From NCBI RefSeq assembly GCF_001542625.1, contig NZ_CP016279.1:5952001-6016000 (forward strand): a stretch of 64,000 nucleotides of DNA, written 5' to 3'. This DNA comes from Streptomyces griseochromogenes (GTDB taxonomy: Bacteria; Actinomycetota; Actinomycetes; Streptomycetales; Streptomycetaceae). Of this stretch, positions 35,150 through 44,633 are shown piece by piece (position 1 is the first letter of the stretch; each line of letters opens with the position of its first letter). The notes beneath the pieces are model-generated. The model was given only the letters and a program-made list of their open reading frames with translations, ran no database searches and was not told the origin of the DNA. A program made the position numbers and the translations under genes.

Positions 35150-37354
35150 TCAGGCTCGCAGATGCGGGAGGATCCGGTCGAGTCGGCGGGGTATCCACCA
35201 ATTGGCCTTGCCCATGAGGAACATGGCGGACGGCACCAGCATCAGGCGGACCACCGTGGCGTCGACGACCACGCTGATCGCGAGTCCGAGGGCGAGCATC
35301 TTCACGACCACGGTGGGCGAGGCGGTGAAGGACAGGAACACGGCGGTCATGATGAAGGCCGCGGCCGAGATGACGCGCGCCGTCGCGGACAGTCCCTCGC
35401 CCACGGACAGCCGGTTGTCACCGGTGCGCTGCCATGCCTCGGCGATGCGGGACAGCAGGAAGATCTCGTAGTCCATGGACAGCCCGAAGACGATGGCGAA
35501 CATCATCATCGGGACGTACGACTCGATGGGCACCGGCTCGGACAGCCCCAGCAGTGAGTCGCCCCAGCCCCATTGGAAGACCGCGACGAGCACGCCGTAG
35601 GACGCGGCCGTGGTGAGCAGATTGAGGACGACGGCCTTGAGCGGGATCACCACACTGCGGAAGACCGTCATGAGCAGCAGGAAGGCGAGAACCAGGACGA
35701 TGCCGATGACGATCGGCAGCCGCGCGCCGACCGTGTGCCGGAAGTCGGCCTGGCCGGCCACGCTGCCGGTGAGATAGGCCTCGGCGCCCGTGCCGCCGAG
35801 GGCCTTGGGCAGTGTCTGCCCGGAGAGGGTGTCGAGCAGGGCGTCGGTGGCGGCGTCCTGCGGGCCCGTGGCCGGGGTGACCGTGGTGACGAGGATCCTG
35901 CCGTCGGCGCTGGGCTTGACGGGGGTGAAGGAAGCGACCCCATGGGTGCCCCGCAGGGCCGCGGTCACGTCGTCGGAGATCCGGCCGGCGGAGGTGTGCG
36001 CCTCGCTCATGTCGATCACGGTGACGACCGGGCCGTTCGCGCCCGTTCCGAAGCCCTGCCCGTCGGCGTTCGCGATCCAGTCGTATGCGGTGCGGGTGCT
36101 GCTGCCGGGTCGGTCCGCGCCGGCGTCGACGTGGCCGAGGCGCATGGACAGCAGCGGTACGGAGCACACGCCGAGCACGGCGAGGCCGATGGCCAGGAAG
36201 GTCCAGGGGCGCCGGGAGACGAGTCGCGCGTAGCGGTGCCAGCCGTCGCGCGCTCCCGTGCTCTCGGCGACGGCGCGACGCAGCCGGAGCCGGTCGATGC
36301 GCCTGCCGACCAGGCCCAGCGCCGCCGGGACCAGGGTGAGGGCGGCACCGCCCGTGACGATGACGGCGAGGGTCGCCGCCAGGCCGATCTTGCCGATGAA
36401 GGTCAGCCCGCACGCGTAGAGGCTGAGCATGGCGACGGCGACGGTCAGGGCGGCGATGAAGACGGCGCGTCCGCTGGTGCGCGCAGTGCGGGCCGCGGCC
36501 TCGACCGGATCGCGGCCGTCGATGAGGTCCTGTCGGAAGCGCGTGGTCAGGAACAGGGCGTAGTCGATGCCCACGCCCAGGCCGATCATGCCGGCAAGGG
36601 TGGTGGCGGAGGTCGCGAAGGACAGGGTGGCGGCGACGATGCCCACGATGCCGAGGCCGACTCCGACGCTGATCAGCGCGGTCACCAGCGGCAGCAGCGA
36701 GGCGAGGACACTGCCGAAAGCCAGGAGCAGGATGACCAGGGCGGTGACGACGCCCACTGCCTCGCTCAGCTTGTCGTTGGCGGGTTCCCGGACCACCTGG
36801 TCGAGGTCGCCGCCGTAGGCGACGCCGACCCCTGCCGCCCGGGCGGGCTCCGTCGCCGTGTCGAGTCGCACGGTGTAGTCGTGGCCGAGGTTCTTCAGCT
36901 GCTCGTCGAAGGAGACGGTGGTGTACGCGGTGCGTCCGTCGTCGCTGGTCACGAGCCCGGACACGGCGGTGACGCGGGGCATTGCGCGCAGGTCGGCGAG
37001 GGTTCGGTCGAGTGCGGACCGCCGGTCGGCCACGGTGCCGGAGCCGGTGTGGAAGACGACCTTGCCGCTGGGCCGGCCGGCCTGGGGCATGGAGGCGTCG
37101 AGCAGGTCGGCGCCGGTGTGGGAAGCGGTGCCGGGCAGGCTGACCTGGTCGCTGAAGGTGGGTGCGGCGATGTGCCGCCCGGCCAGAGCCGCGGCGAGGA
37201 TCAGCAGCCAGGCCGCGATGACCGCCGCCGGATGCCGGGCGCAGAAGCCGCCGAGGCGGCCGAATCCACCGAGTGCGGGAGTGGGTTCCGCCGGCGGGTG
37301 CGCGTCGGTGCGCACTGCGCTCAGCTCTGGGGACTGCTGCGAGGGTCGGGGCAC
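35150..37354 (-). CDS. MMPL-family RND exporter
   Basis: About 734 residues with the duplicated six-helix MMPL layout. After the first helix (AAVIAAWLLILAAALAGRHI) comes a large extracytoplasmic loop, then helices 2-6 including MIGLGVGIDYALFLTTRFRQ, which holds the proton-relay GxDY; the second half repeats this with MMMFAIVFGLSMDYEIFLLS. Such pumps export lipids, siderophores or hydrophobic metabolites. I choose GTG 37354, placed after GGAGG, over the TTG at 37366 that overlaps that site. Divergent from a TetR gene with operators between. Confidence 0.9.
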   Translation of the reverse strand: MPRPSQQSPELSAVRTDAHPPAEPTPALGGFGRLGGFCARHPAAVIAAWLLILAAALAGRHIAAPTFSDQVSLPGTASHTGADLLDASMPQAGRPSGKVVFHTGSGTVADRRSALDRTLADLRAMPRVTAVSGLVTSDDGRTAYTTVSFDEQLKNLGHDYTVRLDTATEPARAAGVGVAYGGDLDQVVREPANDKLSEAVGVVTALVILLLAFGSVLASLLPLVTALISVGVGLGIVGIVAATLSFATSATTLAGMIGLGVGIDYALFLTTRFRQDLIDGRDPVEAAARTARTSGRAVFIAALTVAVAMLSLYACGLTFIGKIGLAATLAVIVTGGAALTLVPAALGLVGRRIDRLRLRRAVAESTGARDGWHRYARLVSRRPWTFLAIGLAVLGVCSVPLLSMRLGHVDAGADRPGSSTRTAYDWIANADGQGFGTGANGPVVTVIDMSEAHTSAGRISDDVTAALRGTHGVASFTPVKPSADGRILVTTVTPATGPQDAATDALLDTLSGQTLPKALGGTGAEAYLTGSVAGQADFRHTVGARLPIVIGIVLVLAFLLLMTVFRSVVIPLKAVVLNLLTTAASYGVLVAVFQWGWGDSLLGLSEPVPIESYVPMMMFAIVFGLSMDYEIFLLSRIAEAWQRTGDNRLSVGEGLSATARVISAAAFIMTAVFLSFTASPTVVVKMLALGLAISVVVDATVVRLMLVPSAMFLMGKANWWIPRRLDRILPHLRA

Positions 37355-37372
37355 CCTGGCCTCCAAGGAGAA

Positions 37373-37419
37373 GTGTCACGAGTGACACGAACTCTAGAGA
37401 GAAAGTGGCACGAATGACA
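37373..37419. promoter_or_regulatory. Paired operators between MMPL exporter and TetR gene
   Basis: A near-perfect palindrome GTGTCAC-GA-GTGACAC (37373-37388) and a second, weaker copy GTGGCACGAATGACA (37405-37419) lie 32 bp apart. They sit right before the exporter start. A third, different palindrome TGGCA-N4-TGCCA follows at about 37422-37435. The first two are the likely sites of the divergent TetR repressor. Confidence 0.75.
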
Positions 37420-37512
37420 ATTGGCAGCAGTGCCAGTTTCTCTGGCCGCGCCTGTCCCGCGTGACATGTGTGCCGATTGACAGCCGGGACACCATGGCGG
37501 AGGCTTCGGCCC

Positions 37513-38139
37513 ATGCCGAGTGAGATCACCCCCGCTGGACTGCGCGAACGCAAAAAGGAGGAGACGCGGCGCCTGCTGCTGGAAGGGGCCGCGCGCCTGT
37601 TCGGGGAGCGGGGCTTCGAGGGCACCACGGTTGCGGACGTCGCCGCATACGCGAACGTCTCGGTGCGCACGTTCTTCCGGTACTTCGAGAGCAAGGAAGC
37701 GCTGCTGCTGCCGGACGGCGTCGAGATCTTCGCCTACGTCGAGAACGCCCTGTCCGAGCGCCCGGCGGACGAGGCGCCCCTGGACGCGGTGTGCAACGCG
37801 CTGCTGGCGGCCGCCGAACCGTTCTCGGCCTCCACTCTGACGGCCCTCAGCCATCCGCTCGAGGACATCGAGAACGTCGTCACGACCCGCCTCGTCCAGG
37901 CCTTCTCCGACTTCGAGGAGCGGCTCACCGTCCTGGTGCAACGCAGGCTGCCCCCGGACACGCCCGATGCCGACCTCAAGGCGGCGGTGATCGCGTGCGC
38001 GGCTCTGTCCGCCGTACGCGCGGTGCTGCGCACGCGCCGAGCGCGCCGCGCCTCCGGCATCGCGGACACCGGCACCGCGCCTCTGGTGCGGGCCTTCGGG
38101 ATCCTCCACGAGATCGGCACTCTCGAGCAAGGCGCCTGA
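37513..38139 (+). CDS. TetR-family repressor of the MMPL exporter
   Basis: A 208-residue TetR protein. Helix-turn-helix at about residues 12-60: ARLFGERGFEGTTVADVAAY, then ANVSVRTFFRYFESKEALLL. The C-terminal domain is the common MftR-like/TetR_C_17 type with PLVRAFGILHEIGTLEQ at the end. ATG 37513 follows GGAGG. The divergent setting and the palindromes in front of the exporter point to control of MMPL and DUF2993 genes. Confidence 0.87.
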   Translation: MPSEITPAGLRERKKEETRRLLLEGAARLFGERGFEGTTVADVAAYANVSVRTFFRYFESKEALLLPDGVEIFAYVENALSERPADEAPLDAVCNALLAAAEPFSASTLTALSHPLEDIENVVTTRLVQAFSDFEERLTVLVQRRLPPDTPDADLKAAVIACAALSAVRAVLRTRRARRASGIADTGTAPLVRAFGILHEIGTLEQGA

Positions 38140-38205
38140 CCTCACCAGGGTCGGTGCCCCCGAGCGCCGCCAGGACCCGGCGGGCGGCTGTTAGCGTCCG
38201 GGCGC

Positions 38206-38592
38206 ATGGACGACAGCGTGTACGTGGGCAACGCGGGCAAGGACGCGGCCCTGGACCGAGGCTGGCTGCTCGGGCATTTCAAGGAGCGGGGTGACCCTCG
38301 CCGGAGCGACGCCGTAGAGATCAAGTGGGGCGTCCACCCACGGGGCGACACACGAACGCAGTGGGTCAGGGGCGAGGAACGTACGGCTCTCCTGGTTCTG
38401 ATCAGCGGTCGCTTCCGGGTCGAACTCCCCGGTCGGAGCGTGCTGCTGGAGCGGCAGGGCGATTACGTCGTCTGGGGCCGGGGCGTGGACCACTCCTGGG
38501 TCGCGGAGGAAGAGTCGGTCGTGCTGACCGTACGGTGGCCTTCCGTCCCGGGATACGCGGTACCGCGGGAGGCGGAGCGAACGAGTGCCTGA
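38206..38592 (+). CDS. Cupin-fold small protein
   Basis: A 128-residue single-domain cupin: ALLVLISGRFRVELPGRSVL, then GDYVVWGRGVDHSWVAEEES, the latter carrying the cupin histidine. The first cupin motif lacks the usual paired histidines, so metal binding is doubtful. Proteins of this kind often act as binding or signalling modules; the role is unknown. ATG 38206 lies 66 bp after the TetR gene. Confidence 0.75.
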   Translation: MDDSVYVGNAGKDAALDRGWLLGHFKERGDPRRSDAVEIKWGVHPRGDTRTQWVRGEERTALLVLISGRFRVELPGRSVLLERQGDYVVWGRGVDHSWVAEEESVVLTVRWPSVPGYAVPREAERTSA

Positions 38593-38632
38593 GTCGATGA
38601 GAGTGCCGGTGGCGGGGGCGCCCGGTGCAGCG

Positions 38633-38678
38633 ACGCCCCGGTCCGGTTCCCGGGGGCCGTGGAACCGGACCGGGGCGT
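38633..38678. terminator. Bidirectional terminator hairpin
   Basis: An 18-bp perfect stem (ACGCCCCGGTCCGGTTCC and complement) with a 10-nt loop lies between the convergent cupin and EamA genes. It should stop transcription from both directions. Confidence 0.85.
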
Positions 38679-38687
38679 GCCCGGCGA

Positions 38688-39650
38688 CTATCGGCCCCGG
38701 CCGCCGGCCCCGACCGGCACGGCCAGGAGGACCAGACCCAGGGCGAGGACAGCCAGTCCGCACCAGGAGGCTGCCGTCAGGCGTTCACCGAGGACACCGA
38801 CGCCCAGGATCGCGGCGACGGCCGGCTCGGCCAGGGTGAGCGACGTGGCCGCCGACGCGGGCGTACGGCGCAGTCCGTACCCGAACAGCCGGTAGGCCAG
38901 GAAGACGGTGAACAGAGCGAGGTAGACCGCCACCGCCCCGCCGCGGGCGGTGGTGAGCCAGTGCGTGCCGGCGAACAGCACGAGCGGCAGGACGAGCAGC
39001 CCGGCCGCGCCGAACAGCACGCCCATCACGGCGTCGGAAGGGTGCCCTCGGGTGATGAGCCTGCCGCCGATCAGTGAGTAGACGGCGTACGACAGTCCGG
39101 CGCACGCGGCGAGCATCACGCCCGTCGGGTCCATCGGCGTGGCGTGCCCGGTGAGCCCGGGCCCGAGCACCAGAAGGGTGCAGCCCAGCACGGCGGCCGT
39201 GGTGGCGCGCATCCAGCCTGCGGTCGGCCGGGACTGTCCGGTGACCCAGGACAGCAGTCCGGCGAAGACCGGGGCACTGCCCAGCGCGATCACGGTGGCC
39301 ACCGCCACGCCGGTGCGCGCCACGGCCGGGTAGAAGGTGACCGGATACCCGGCCACCGCCAGGGCGCCGAGGATGAGCAGCCGGCGCTCGGTGCGGGTGC
39401 AGGCGCCGGGCAGTGAACGGGCGCCGCGCGAGGTGAGGAACAGCAGGATGCCGCCGAGGACGAGCCCGGCACAGCCGATGGCCGCCGCCGGTGCACCGGT
39501 GGGCGCGAGAGATCCGGCGGTCCCGGTGGTACCCCAGAGCACGGCCGAGGCGAGGATGGGCGCGGGGCCGCGGAGGACACCGGTACGTGAAGGGCGCCGG
39601 CCGGCGGAGGCCGGGCGCGCGGGAGTCGGAGAGGAACTGCGATTCGGCAC
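38688..39650 (-). CDS. EamA/DMT-superfamily transporter
   Basis: About 320 residues with ten predicted membrane helices in two EamA repeats. Characteristic are APILASAVLWGTTGTAGSLA at the first helix, GVAVATVIALGSAPVFAGLL, and AATSLTLAEPAVAAILGVGV with the conserved EP near the end. This family exports amino acids or other small metabolites. The start is probably GTG 39650 with GGAAG about ten bases upstream, not an earlier frame opening. Confidence 0.87.
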   Translation of the reverse strand: MPNRSSSPTPARPASAGRRPSRTGVLRGPAPILASAVLWGTTGTAGSLAPTGAPAAAIGCAGLVLGGILLFLTSRGARSLPGACTRTERRLLILGALAVAGYPVTFYPAVARTGVAVATVIALGSAPVFAGLLSWVTGQSRPTAGWMRATTAAVLGCTLLVLGPGLTGHATPMDPTGVMLAACAGLSYAVYSLIGGRLITRGHPSDAVMGVLFGAAGLLVLPLVLFAGTHWLTTARGGAVAVYLALFTVFLAYRLFGYGLRRTPASAATSLTLAEPAVAAILGVGVLGERLTAASWCGLAVLALGLVLLAVPVGAGGRGR

Positions 39651-39774
39651 AGTCGTGGTCTTCCGTCGTCGAACGGGTCTGGGACTCGATCCGAAACGGG
39701 CGCACGACAACAGCCCCTGACCGACCTTGGGGTCGGTGGGGGCCGGGGGTCAAACCGTCAGTGTCTGCGCCCTG

Positions 39775-40029
39775 TCAGGCGCAGAGCGGCGGCAGAACGA
39801 CGTGCCAGTAGGTGTTCACCCCGCGATGGTACCCGGGCGGCAGGCGCCCGCAGGCGCCGGTTCGGGGTCCTCGACCGGCCCTCGGCCTGCCGCACCGGAC
39901 ACGTCGCGCCCTGTGCCGGAAGGGCTCGGCCGTGGTGCCCCGCACGACGAGACGCGCGGTGAGGACGACCTCGCGGGGCTCGGTGCGGTCCTGCTCGAAG
40001 CGGTCCAGGCGTTCGACGCCGTCGGTCAC
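39775..40029 (-). pseudogene. Possible LacI-type regulator tail
   Basis: The minus frame near 39930-40029 reads GVERLDRFEQDRTEPREVVL then TARLVVRGTTAEP, which resembles the extreme C-terminus of LacI-family repressors (vvLptrLVvRgSta). The rest of such a gene is not present upstream, where the PP2C gene and a terminator lie. The remaining codons to 39775 look non-coding. A small remnant is the best reading. Confidence 0.35.
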
Positions 40030-40030
40030 C

Positions 40031-40051
40031 GGGCCGTGCCGGGCACGGCCC
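40031..40051. terminator. Hairpin downstream of the PP2C phosphatase
   Basis: GGGCCGTGCC-G-GGCACGGCCC is a near-perfect inverted repeat that would fold with about eight pairs and a short loop. It begins 27 bp after the phosphatase stop. Confidence 0.6.
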
Positions 40052-40077
40052 GGGAGGTGCCGGCGGCTTCCGGTCGG

Positions 40078-41205
40078 CTACGTGGAGTCCTTCCGGTCCG
40101 GGGGGTTCCGGCAGCGTACGGCGAGGGCCGCGATGTCGTCTTCGAGCCTTCCGCCGCTGTAGTGCAGCAGGTCCCGGTGCAGTCGGTCCAGCAGCTCACG
40201 GGGCGGCGCCGGGCCGAGCTGCCGCATCCAGTCCGGCAGCGGGAAGAACGAGCCGTCGCGGTCCCGGGTCTCCGTTACGCCATCGGTGTAGAGCAGCATC
40301 TGGTCGCCCGCGCCGAAGGCCACGGTGTCGACGACGTAGTGCTCGCCGAGGAGTGTCGCGAGGTTGAGCGGCGTCGAGGGCGTGGTCGACTCGAGAACAC
40401 GGATCTCCCCTCGCCGCACGAGCAGGGGCGGCGGGTGCCCGCAGTTGAGAATGCTCACCCGCCCACCGCCGTTCGGGATCTCGGCGATCAATGCGGTGGC
40501 GAAGTGCTCCGGCTGGTCCTGGGCGGGGGTCGCAAGGCTGTACCGGGCCATGCTGGCCTCCAGGCGGTGGATGATGCTCCTCAGGTCGGGCTGGTCGTAG
40601 GCGTTCTCCCGGAAGCAGTTGATCACCGCCGAGGCCGCTCCCACCGCCGGGAGACCCTTGCCGCGCACGTCGCCGATGAGCAGCCGGACCCCGTACGGCG
40701 TGTCGGCCGCCTCGTAGAAGTCGCCTCCGATCCTGGCCTGCTCCTGGGCCGCCAGATACAGCGACTCGATTTCGACGTTCTGGATACGGCGCGGCAGCGG
40801 GCGGAGCAGCACTTTCTGGGCCGCGTCGGCGACGAGCCGGACCTGGAAGAGCATCTCCTCCCGCTGGAGTCGAAGATGGCTGGCATACGCGGCCGCCAAG
40901 GTGACCGCGATGATCGCGGCAGCCGTGTACGGCGTCCCCAGGTCGGAGTAGACGAGGCTGAGCCCGATCATCACCATCAAGGAGAACGCCCCGAGCAGGA
41001 TCGTCGGGACGACGGGCCACAACGCGGCCGCGAGGGCGGGTGCCGCCGGCAGCAGGCGGCTGAAGGCGATCTCTCTGGGGGTGGCGAAGGCGAGGCCGGC
41101 GATGAGGACCGTGAGGATCACCGGTGAGAGCAGTACGACTTCCCGTCGGCCACCGTTCGGAGGGCGGCGGCGCCGGTGCCGTCCTGACCTGATCACAGAA
41201 GGCAT
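40078..41205 (-). CDS. Membrane-anchored SpoIIE-type PP2C serine phosphatase
   Basis: About 375 residues. The N-terminal third holds 3-4 membrane helices (VILTVLIAGLAFATP, LGAFSLMVMIGLSLVYSDLG). The C-terminal half is a SpoIIE/PPM phosphatase: AQEQARIGGDFYEAADTPYG, then LLIGDVRGKGLPAVGAASAV with the metal aspartate, MLLYTDGVTETRDRDG and DDIAALAVR. These enzymes dephosphorylate anti-anti-sigma factors and so set sigma-factor activity. No anti-sigma partner is nearby. ATG 41205 lacks a strong ribosome binding site; the frame is open further upstream. Confidence 0.85.
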   Translation of the reverse strand: MPSVIRSGRHRRRRPPNGGRREVVLLSPVILTVLIAGLAFATPREIAFSRLLPAAPALAAALWPVVPTILLGAFSLMVMIGLSLVYSDLGTPYTAAAIIAVTLAAAYASHLRLQREEMLFQVRLVADAAQKVLLRPLPRRIQNVEIESLYLAAQEQARIGGDFYEAADTPYGVRLLIGDVRGKGLPAVGAASAVINCFRENAYDQPDLRSIIHRLEASMARYSLATPAQDQPEHFATALIAEIPNGGGRVSILNCGHPPPLLVRRGEIRVLESTTPSTPLNLATLLGEHYVVDTVAFGAGDQMLLYTDGVTETRDRDGSFFPLPDWMRQLGPAPPRELLDRLHRDLLHYSGGRLEDDIAALAVRCRNPPDRKDST

Positions 41206-41684
41206 CTTATCGGGACAGAGCGGACGTCGTGCTGCGAAGACCTCCGGCGACCAGCGGCGCCGTCCACCACCCGGGTGACCCGGCCGGGGTCCGAGCGAGC
41301 CCGGCGGCGGTCTCCACGGGTCACTTCGAGGTGACCGAGGAGGAGACCTGCCGCTCAAGGAGCCGTACGCGGCCGCCCGCGTGGTCGGCGTCGAGTTCGC
41401 CGTCGACGGCCACTTCGGCGGCACGCCACGCTCTGCTGCCGCTGACCCGCGACCGGGGCCGGCCGGCGCCGCGCGCCCAGGGCGTGACGGATCAGAGCGC
41501 GAGGGGCTGCTGGGCGGGGCAGCAGGAGCCGCAAGCCATCACCGGCCACTCCGGCCCAGAACCACCAGAAGCTCTGGTCTACGAGGGCCGTACGGATCCG
41601 CAAGTGGCGGATGGCTCGCCGGTTGCCGCGCTGATCCAGTCGACCGACGTGTCGCTCGCGGCCGCGTGACGCCCGGTCGGCCGG
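41206..41684. other. Intergenic stretch with decayed coding scraps
   Basis: No intact gene. Plus-strand coding-like scraps (LKEPYAAARVVGVEFAVDGH near 41350-41420) have no start and change frame, and a small hairpin GGTCAC-N6-GTGACC lies near 41319-41336. The segment must also hold the leftward promoter of the PP2C gene. Confidence 0.4.
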
Positions 41685-42677
41685 TCAGGCGTTGACCGGC
41701 CCGTCCCCTTCGCGCGGCACGCGGGCCTCGCGCCCGTCGAGGGCGGCGAGCACCTCGGCGCAGACGGCCAGTGCCGTCTCGGCCGGGGTGCGGGCGCCCA
41801 GGTCCAGGCCGATGGGGCCGTGGATGCGCGCGAGGTGTCCCTCGTCGAGGCCCGCCGCGACGAGGTCAGCGGCGCGGCGGGCCTGGGTGCGGCGGGAGCC
41901 GAGCGCGCCGACATAGGCGATGCCGGCGGTCAGGGCGGTGGACAGGACCGGTGTGTCGACGTCGGGGTCGTGGCTGAGGACGATCAGGCAGGCGGCGGCA
42001 GGACGCTCGGTGAGCAGCCGTACGGCGTTGTGGACGGTGGACTCCACGGTGGCCTGCCAGCCCAGCAGGTGAGCCTGTGCGACGAGCAGTTCGGCGAGTT
42101 CGCCTCCTCCCACGATGACCAGATGGGGTACGGCCGGGAACGTCTCGATGAGGACGAGTCCGTCGTCCGTGGAGCGGGCGTCCCGGCCGGCCCGGCGGCG
42201 GGCGAGCAGTTCCCGGGCGCGTGCGACCGCTTCGGCGGGCCCGTCGTCAGCCGCCGGCGCGGGCGTCGCCACGGTGCTGTTCACTGTGGTCCGTCCCTCG
42301 TCCAGCCAGGTGATCAGCGCGACGTCGGCCCCGTCGGCCAGCAGTTCCCACCAGCGGGCGGGAACGGTGTGCAGGGACTGCAGCAGCACCTCGGCCTGGC
42401 CACCGCAGGTCAGGCCCGCCCGTCTCACCTCGTCGTCGTGGACGGACACCTCGCGCACGCACGCGGTGCGGCCCGCGGGCAGGGCAGCCGCCTCCGTGAC
42501 CAGGTACGCGTCGAACACACCGCGGTACAGGGTGCCGAGGCAGTGACCGTCCTGGTCGATCAGGACGGCGTCGGCGGGGTGCCGGGGGCCGAAGCCCTGC
42601 TCGGTGAGGGGGCGGGCGAGGACACCCGTACGGCCCTCGGCCGCCCACTGCCGTGCCGTCCGAGCCAGCTCACGCAT
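41685..42677 (-). CDS. XdhC/CoxI-family molybdenum hydroxylase maturation protein
   Basis: A 330-residue XdhC-family protein. The N-terminal XdhC/CoxI domain includes GVLARPLTEQGFGPRHPADA and the cysteine block GLTCGGQAEVLLQSL; a Rossmann-type C-terminal domain has LVIVGGGELAELLVAQAHLL and CLIVLSHDPDVDTPVLSTAL, ending with GPIGLDLGARTPAETAL. XdhC binds molybdenum cofactor and inserts it, after sulfuration, into xanthine dehydrogenase-type enzymes. No such enzyme lies in the window, so it is an orphan here. ATG 42677 follows GAGGAGG. Confidence 0.88.
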   Translation of the reverse strand: MRELARTARQWAAEGRTGVLARPLTEQGFGPRHPADAVLIDQDGHCLGTLYRGVFDAYLVTEAAALPAGRTACVREVSVHDDEVRRAGLTCGGQAEVLLQSLHTVPARWWELLADGADVALITWLDEGRTTVNSTVATPAPAADDGPAEAVARARELLARRRAGRDARSTDDGLVLIETFPAVPHLVIVGGGELAELLVAQAHLLGWQATVESTVHNAVRLLTERPAAACLIVLSHDPDVDTPVLSTALTAGIAYVGALGSRRTQARRAADLVAAGLDEGHLARIHGPIGLDLGARTPAETALAVCAEVLAALDGREARVPREGDGPVNA

Positions 42678-42740
42678 GATCGCGGCCCTCCTCGTCCCGT
42701 CACCGGAATTGTCAGGAATTGTAGTGAGACGCACGCCGGA

Positions 42741-44558
42741 TCAGACACTCAGCCGGTAGGGCAGCATGCACACCACGACATCCGTGCGCGCTCGCAGGAC
42801 GGTGGCGAGCAGCAGTCCGCGCTGGTTCTGGAGGATCTCGTAGCGGCGGTGCCTGGGCTCGACCTCGGGGATGAGGACGGCGATCTGGCGGCCGTTCCCG
42901 GCCGCGCGCTGCACGTAGTCCACGATCGGCTGGACCAGGGAGCGGTGCGGACTGTCGATGATGTCGAGCCGCACGCCCGGGTTCCAGCGCTCCCAGGACT
43001 CCTCCAGGATCCGCGTCCTGTCGGGATCGGCGTGGACGGCGACCGCTACCACCTCGTCGCCCAGGGCGAGGGCGGCGGTGATGGCGTGCCGGGCGAGCTT
43101 GCTGACCTCGCCGAGCGGGACGATCACCAGGCTGCCGGCGCGCCGGTCCGGCGGGTCCGGGACCCGGCCCAGCTGCAGTTCCTCGCCCACGGCCGTGTAG
43201 TAGCGCTGGATGCGGTCGAACAGCAGCATGAGCAGCGGTACGGCGATCACGACCACCCAGGCGCCCTCCAGGAACTTGGTGGTGAGGAGGATGATTCCGG
43301 CCAGGGTGGTGAGCACCGCGCCCGTGCCGTTGATGAGCGCGCGGCGCTTCCAGCCGACGGGCTTCTGGGCCGCCCAGTGCCGGACCAGCCCGACCTGGCT
43401 GAGCGTGAAGCCGATGAACACGCCGATGGCGAAGAGCGGGATCAACCGGTGGGTGTCGGCGTCGGCGGCGACGAGCAGGACCGCGGCCAGCAGGGCCAGC
43501 GCCAGCACACCGTAGCGGTAGACGGGCCGTTCGGCGCGCAGCCCGAACAGATGGGGCAGGCGGTGGTCGCGGGCGAGCAGGCTCATCAGGACCGGCAGTC
43601 CGCCGAAGCTGGTGTTGGCGGCGAGCCCGAGGACCAGGGTGACGAGCAAGTTGGTGGCGTAGTAGGCCCAGCCGTCGCCGTAGGCGCCGGCGGTGAGCTG
43701 GGCGAGGACCGTGACGTCGCCACGCGGCGCCACGTGGTCGCGGCGGATCAGCACCGCGAGACCGATCAGCATCAGCCCCAGCAGGGCGCCGAGCATGAGC
43801 TCGGTGCACTGGGCGCGCTTGACCCTGGGCGTGCGGAAGGTGGGTACGGCGTTCGCGATGGCCTCCACTCCGGTCAGCGCGGAGCAGCCGGACGAGAACG
43901 CCTTGAGGATGAGCAGGATCCCCAGGGTCTCGGTCGCGTGGACGGGCTGTGCGGCGCCGACGACGGCGGCCGGGTGCGTGCGTAACAGACCGACGACGAT
44001 GACGCCGAGGATCGCCACGATGAACAGGACGGTGGGCAGCATCAGCACCCGCGCGCTCTCCGCGACGCCCCGGAGGTTCACGGCCGTCAGCAGCGCCAAG
44101 CCCACCAGGCAGACGAGGAGCTTGTCGTGGGCGAGGGCGGGGAAGGCGGATGTGAGCGCGTCGGCGCCGGCCGTGAGACTGACGCAGACGGTGAGGACGT
44201 AGTCGACGACCAGACTGGCCGCCGCGAGCAGGCTGGCCGTCGGGCCGAGGTCCTTCTTCGCGACGGCGTAAGCGCCTCCGCCGTCCGGGTGAACGGCGAT
44301 CACCTGGCCGTACGACACCACCAGCGCGGCGAGCAGGAAGGTGATCGCCAGTGTGATGGGGAGGGTGGCCGCCAGCGCCCCGGTTCCGGCGGCCACGAGG
44401 GCCAGCACGATCGCCTCGGGACCGTACGCGACCGAGCTGAGCGCGTCGAGCGACAGCGTGGCCAGGCCCTCCAGGCTGGTCAGGTGGTGCTTCTCCCCTT
44501 CGCCCGGGCGCAGGGGGACTCTCGGTCGCAGTTCTCGACGTGCCAGGCCATACGCCAT
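42741..44558 (-). CDS. APC-superfamily KimA-like potassium importer
   Basis: A 605-residue protein with about 12 membrane helices (SLDALSSVAYGPEAIVLALV at the start, HPDGGGAYAVAKKDLGPTAS, the SSGCSALTGVEAIANAVPTF region) and a cytoplasmic C-terminal domain of about 150 residues that looks like a universal-stress-type fold. Size and layout match KimA of Bacillus subtilis, a high-affinity proton-coupled potassium importer inhibited by c-di-AMP. Annotations as amino-acid permease are common for this family. An IS element and a large hairpin lie upstream, so its promoter must be within about 75 bp. Confidence 0.83.
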   Translation of the reverse strand: MAYGLARRELRPRVPLRPGEGEKHHLTSLEGLATLSLDALSSVAYGPEAIVLALVAAGTGALAATLPITLAITFLLAALVVSYGQVIAVHPDGGGAYAVAKKDLGPTASLLAAASLVVDYVLTVCVSLTAGADALTSAFPALAHDKLLVCLVGLALLTAVNLRGVAESARVLMLPTVLFIVAILGVIVVGLLRTHPAAVVGAAQPVHATETLGILLILKAFSSGCSALTGVEAIANAVPTFRTPRVKRAQCTELMLGALLGLMLIGLAVLIRRDHVAPRGDVTVLAQLTAGAYGDGWAYYATNLLVTLVLGLAANTSFGGLPVLMSLLARDHRLPHLFGLRAERPVYRYGVLALALLAAVLLVAADADTHRLIPLFAIGVFIGFTLSQVGLVRHWAAQKPVGWKRRALINGTGAVLTTLAGIILLTTKFLEGAWVVVIAVPLLMLLFDRIQRYYTAVGEELQLGRVPDPPDRRAGSLVIVPLGEVSKLARHAITAALALGDEVVAVAVHADPDRTRILEESWERWNPGVRLDIIDSPHRSLVQPIVDYVQRAAGNGRQIAVLIPEVEPRHRRYEILQNQRGLLLATVLRARTDVVVCMLPYRLSV

Positions 44559-44633
44559 CGGGACCTCACCGGGGCCGCTCGGACGGTCGCCAACAGTTTC
44601 CTTCGGACGGGAGCCGGGCGCGTGTGTTCATGG

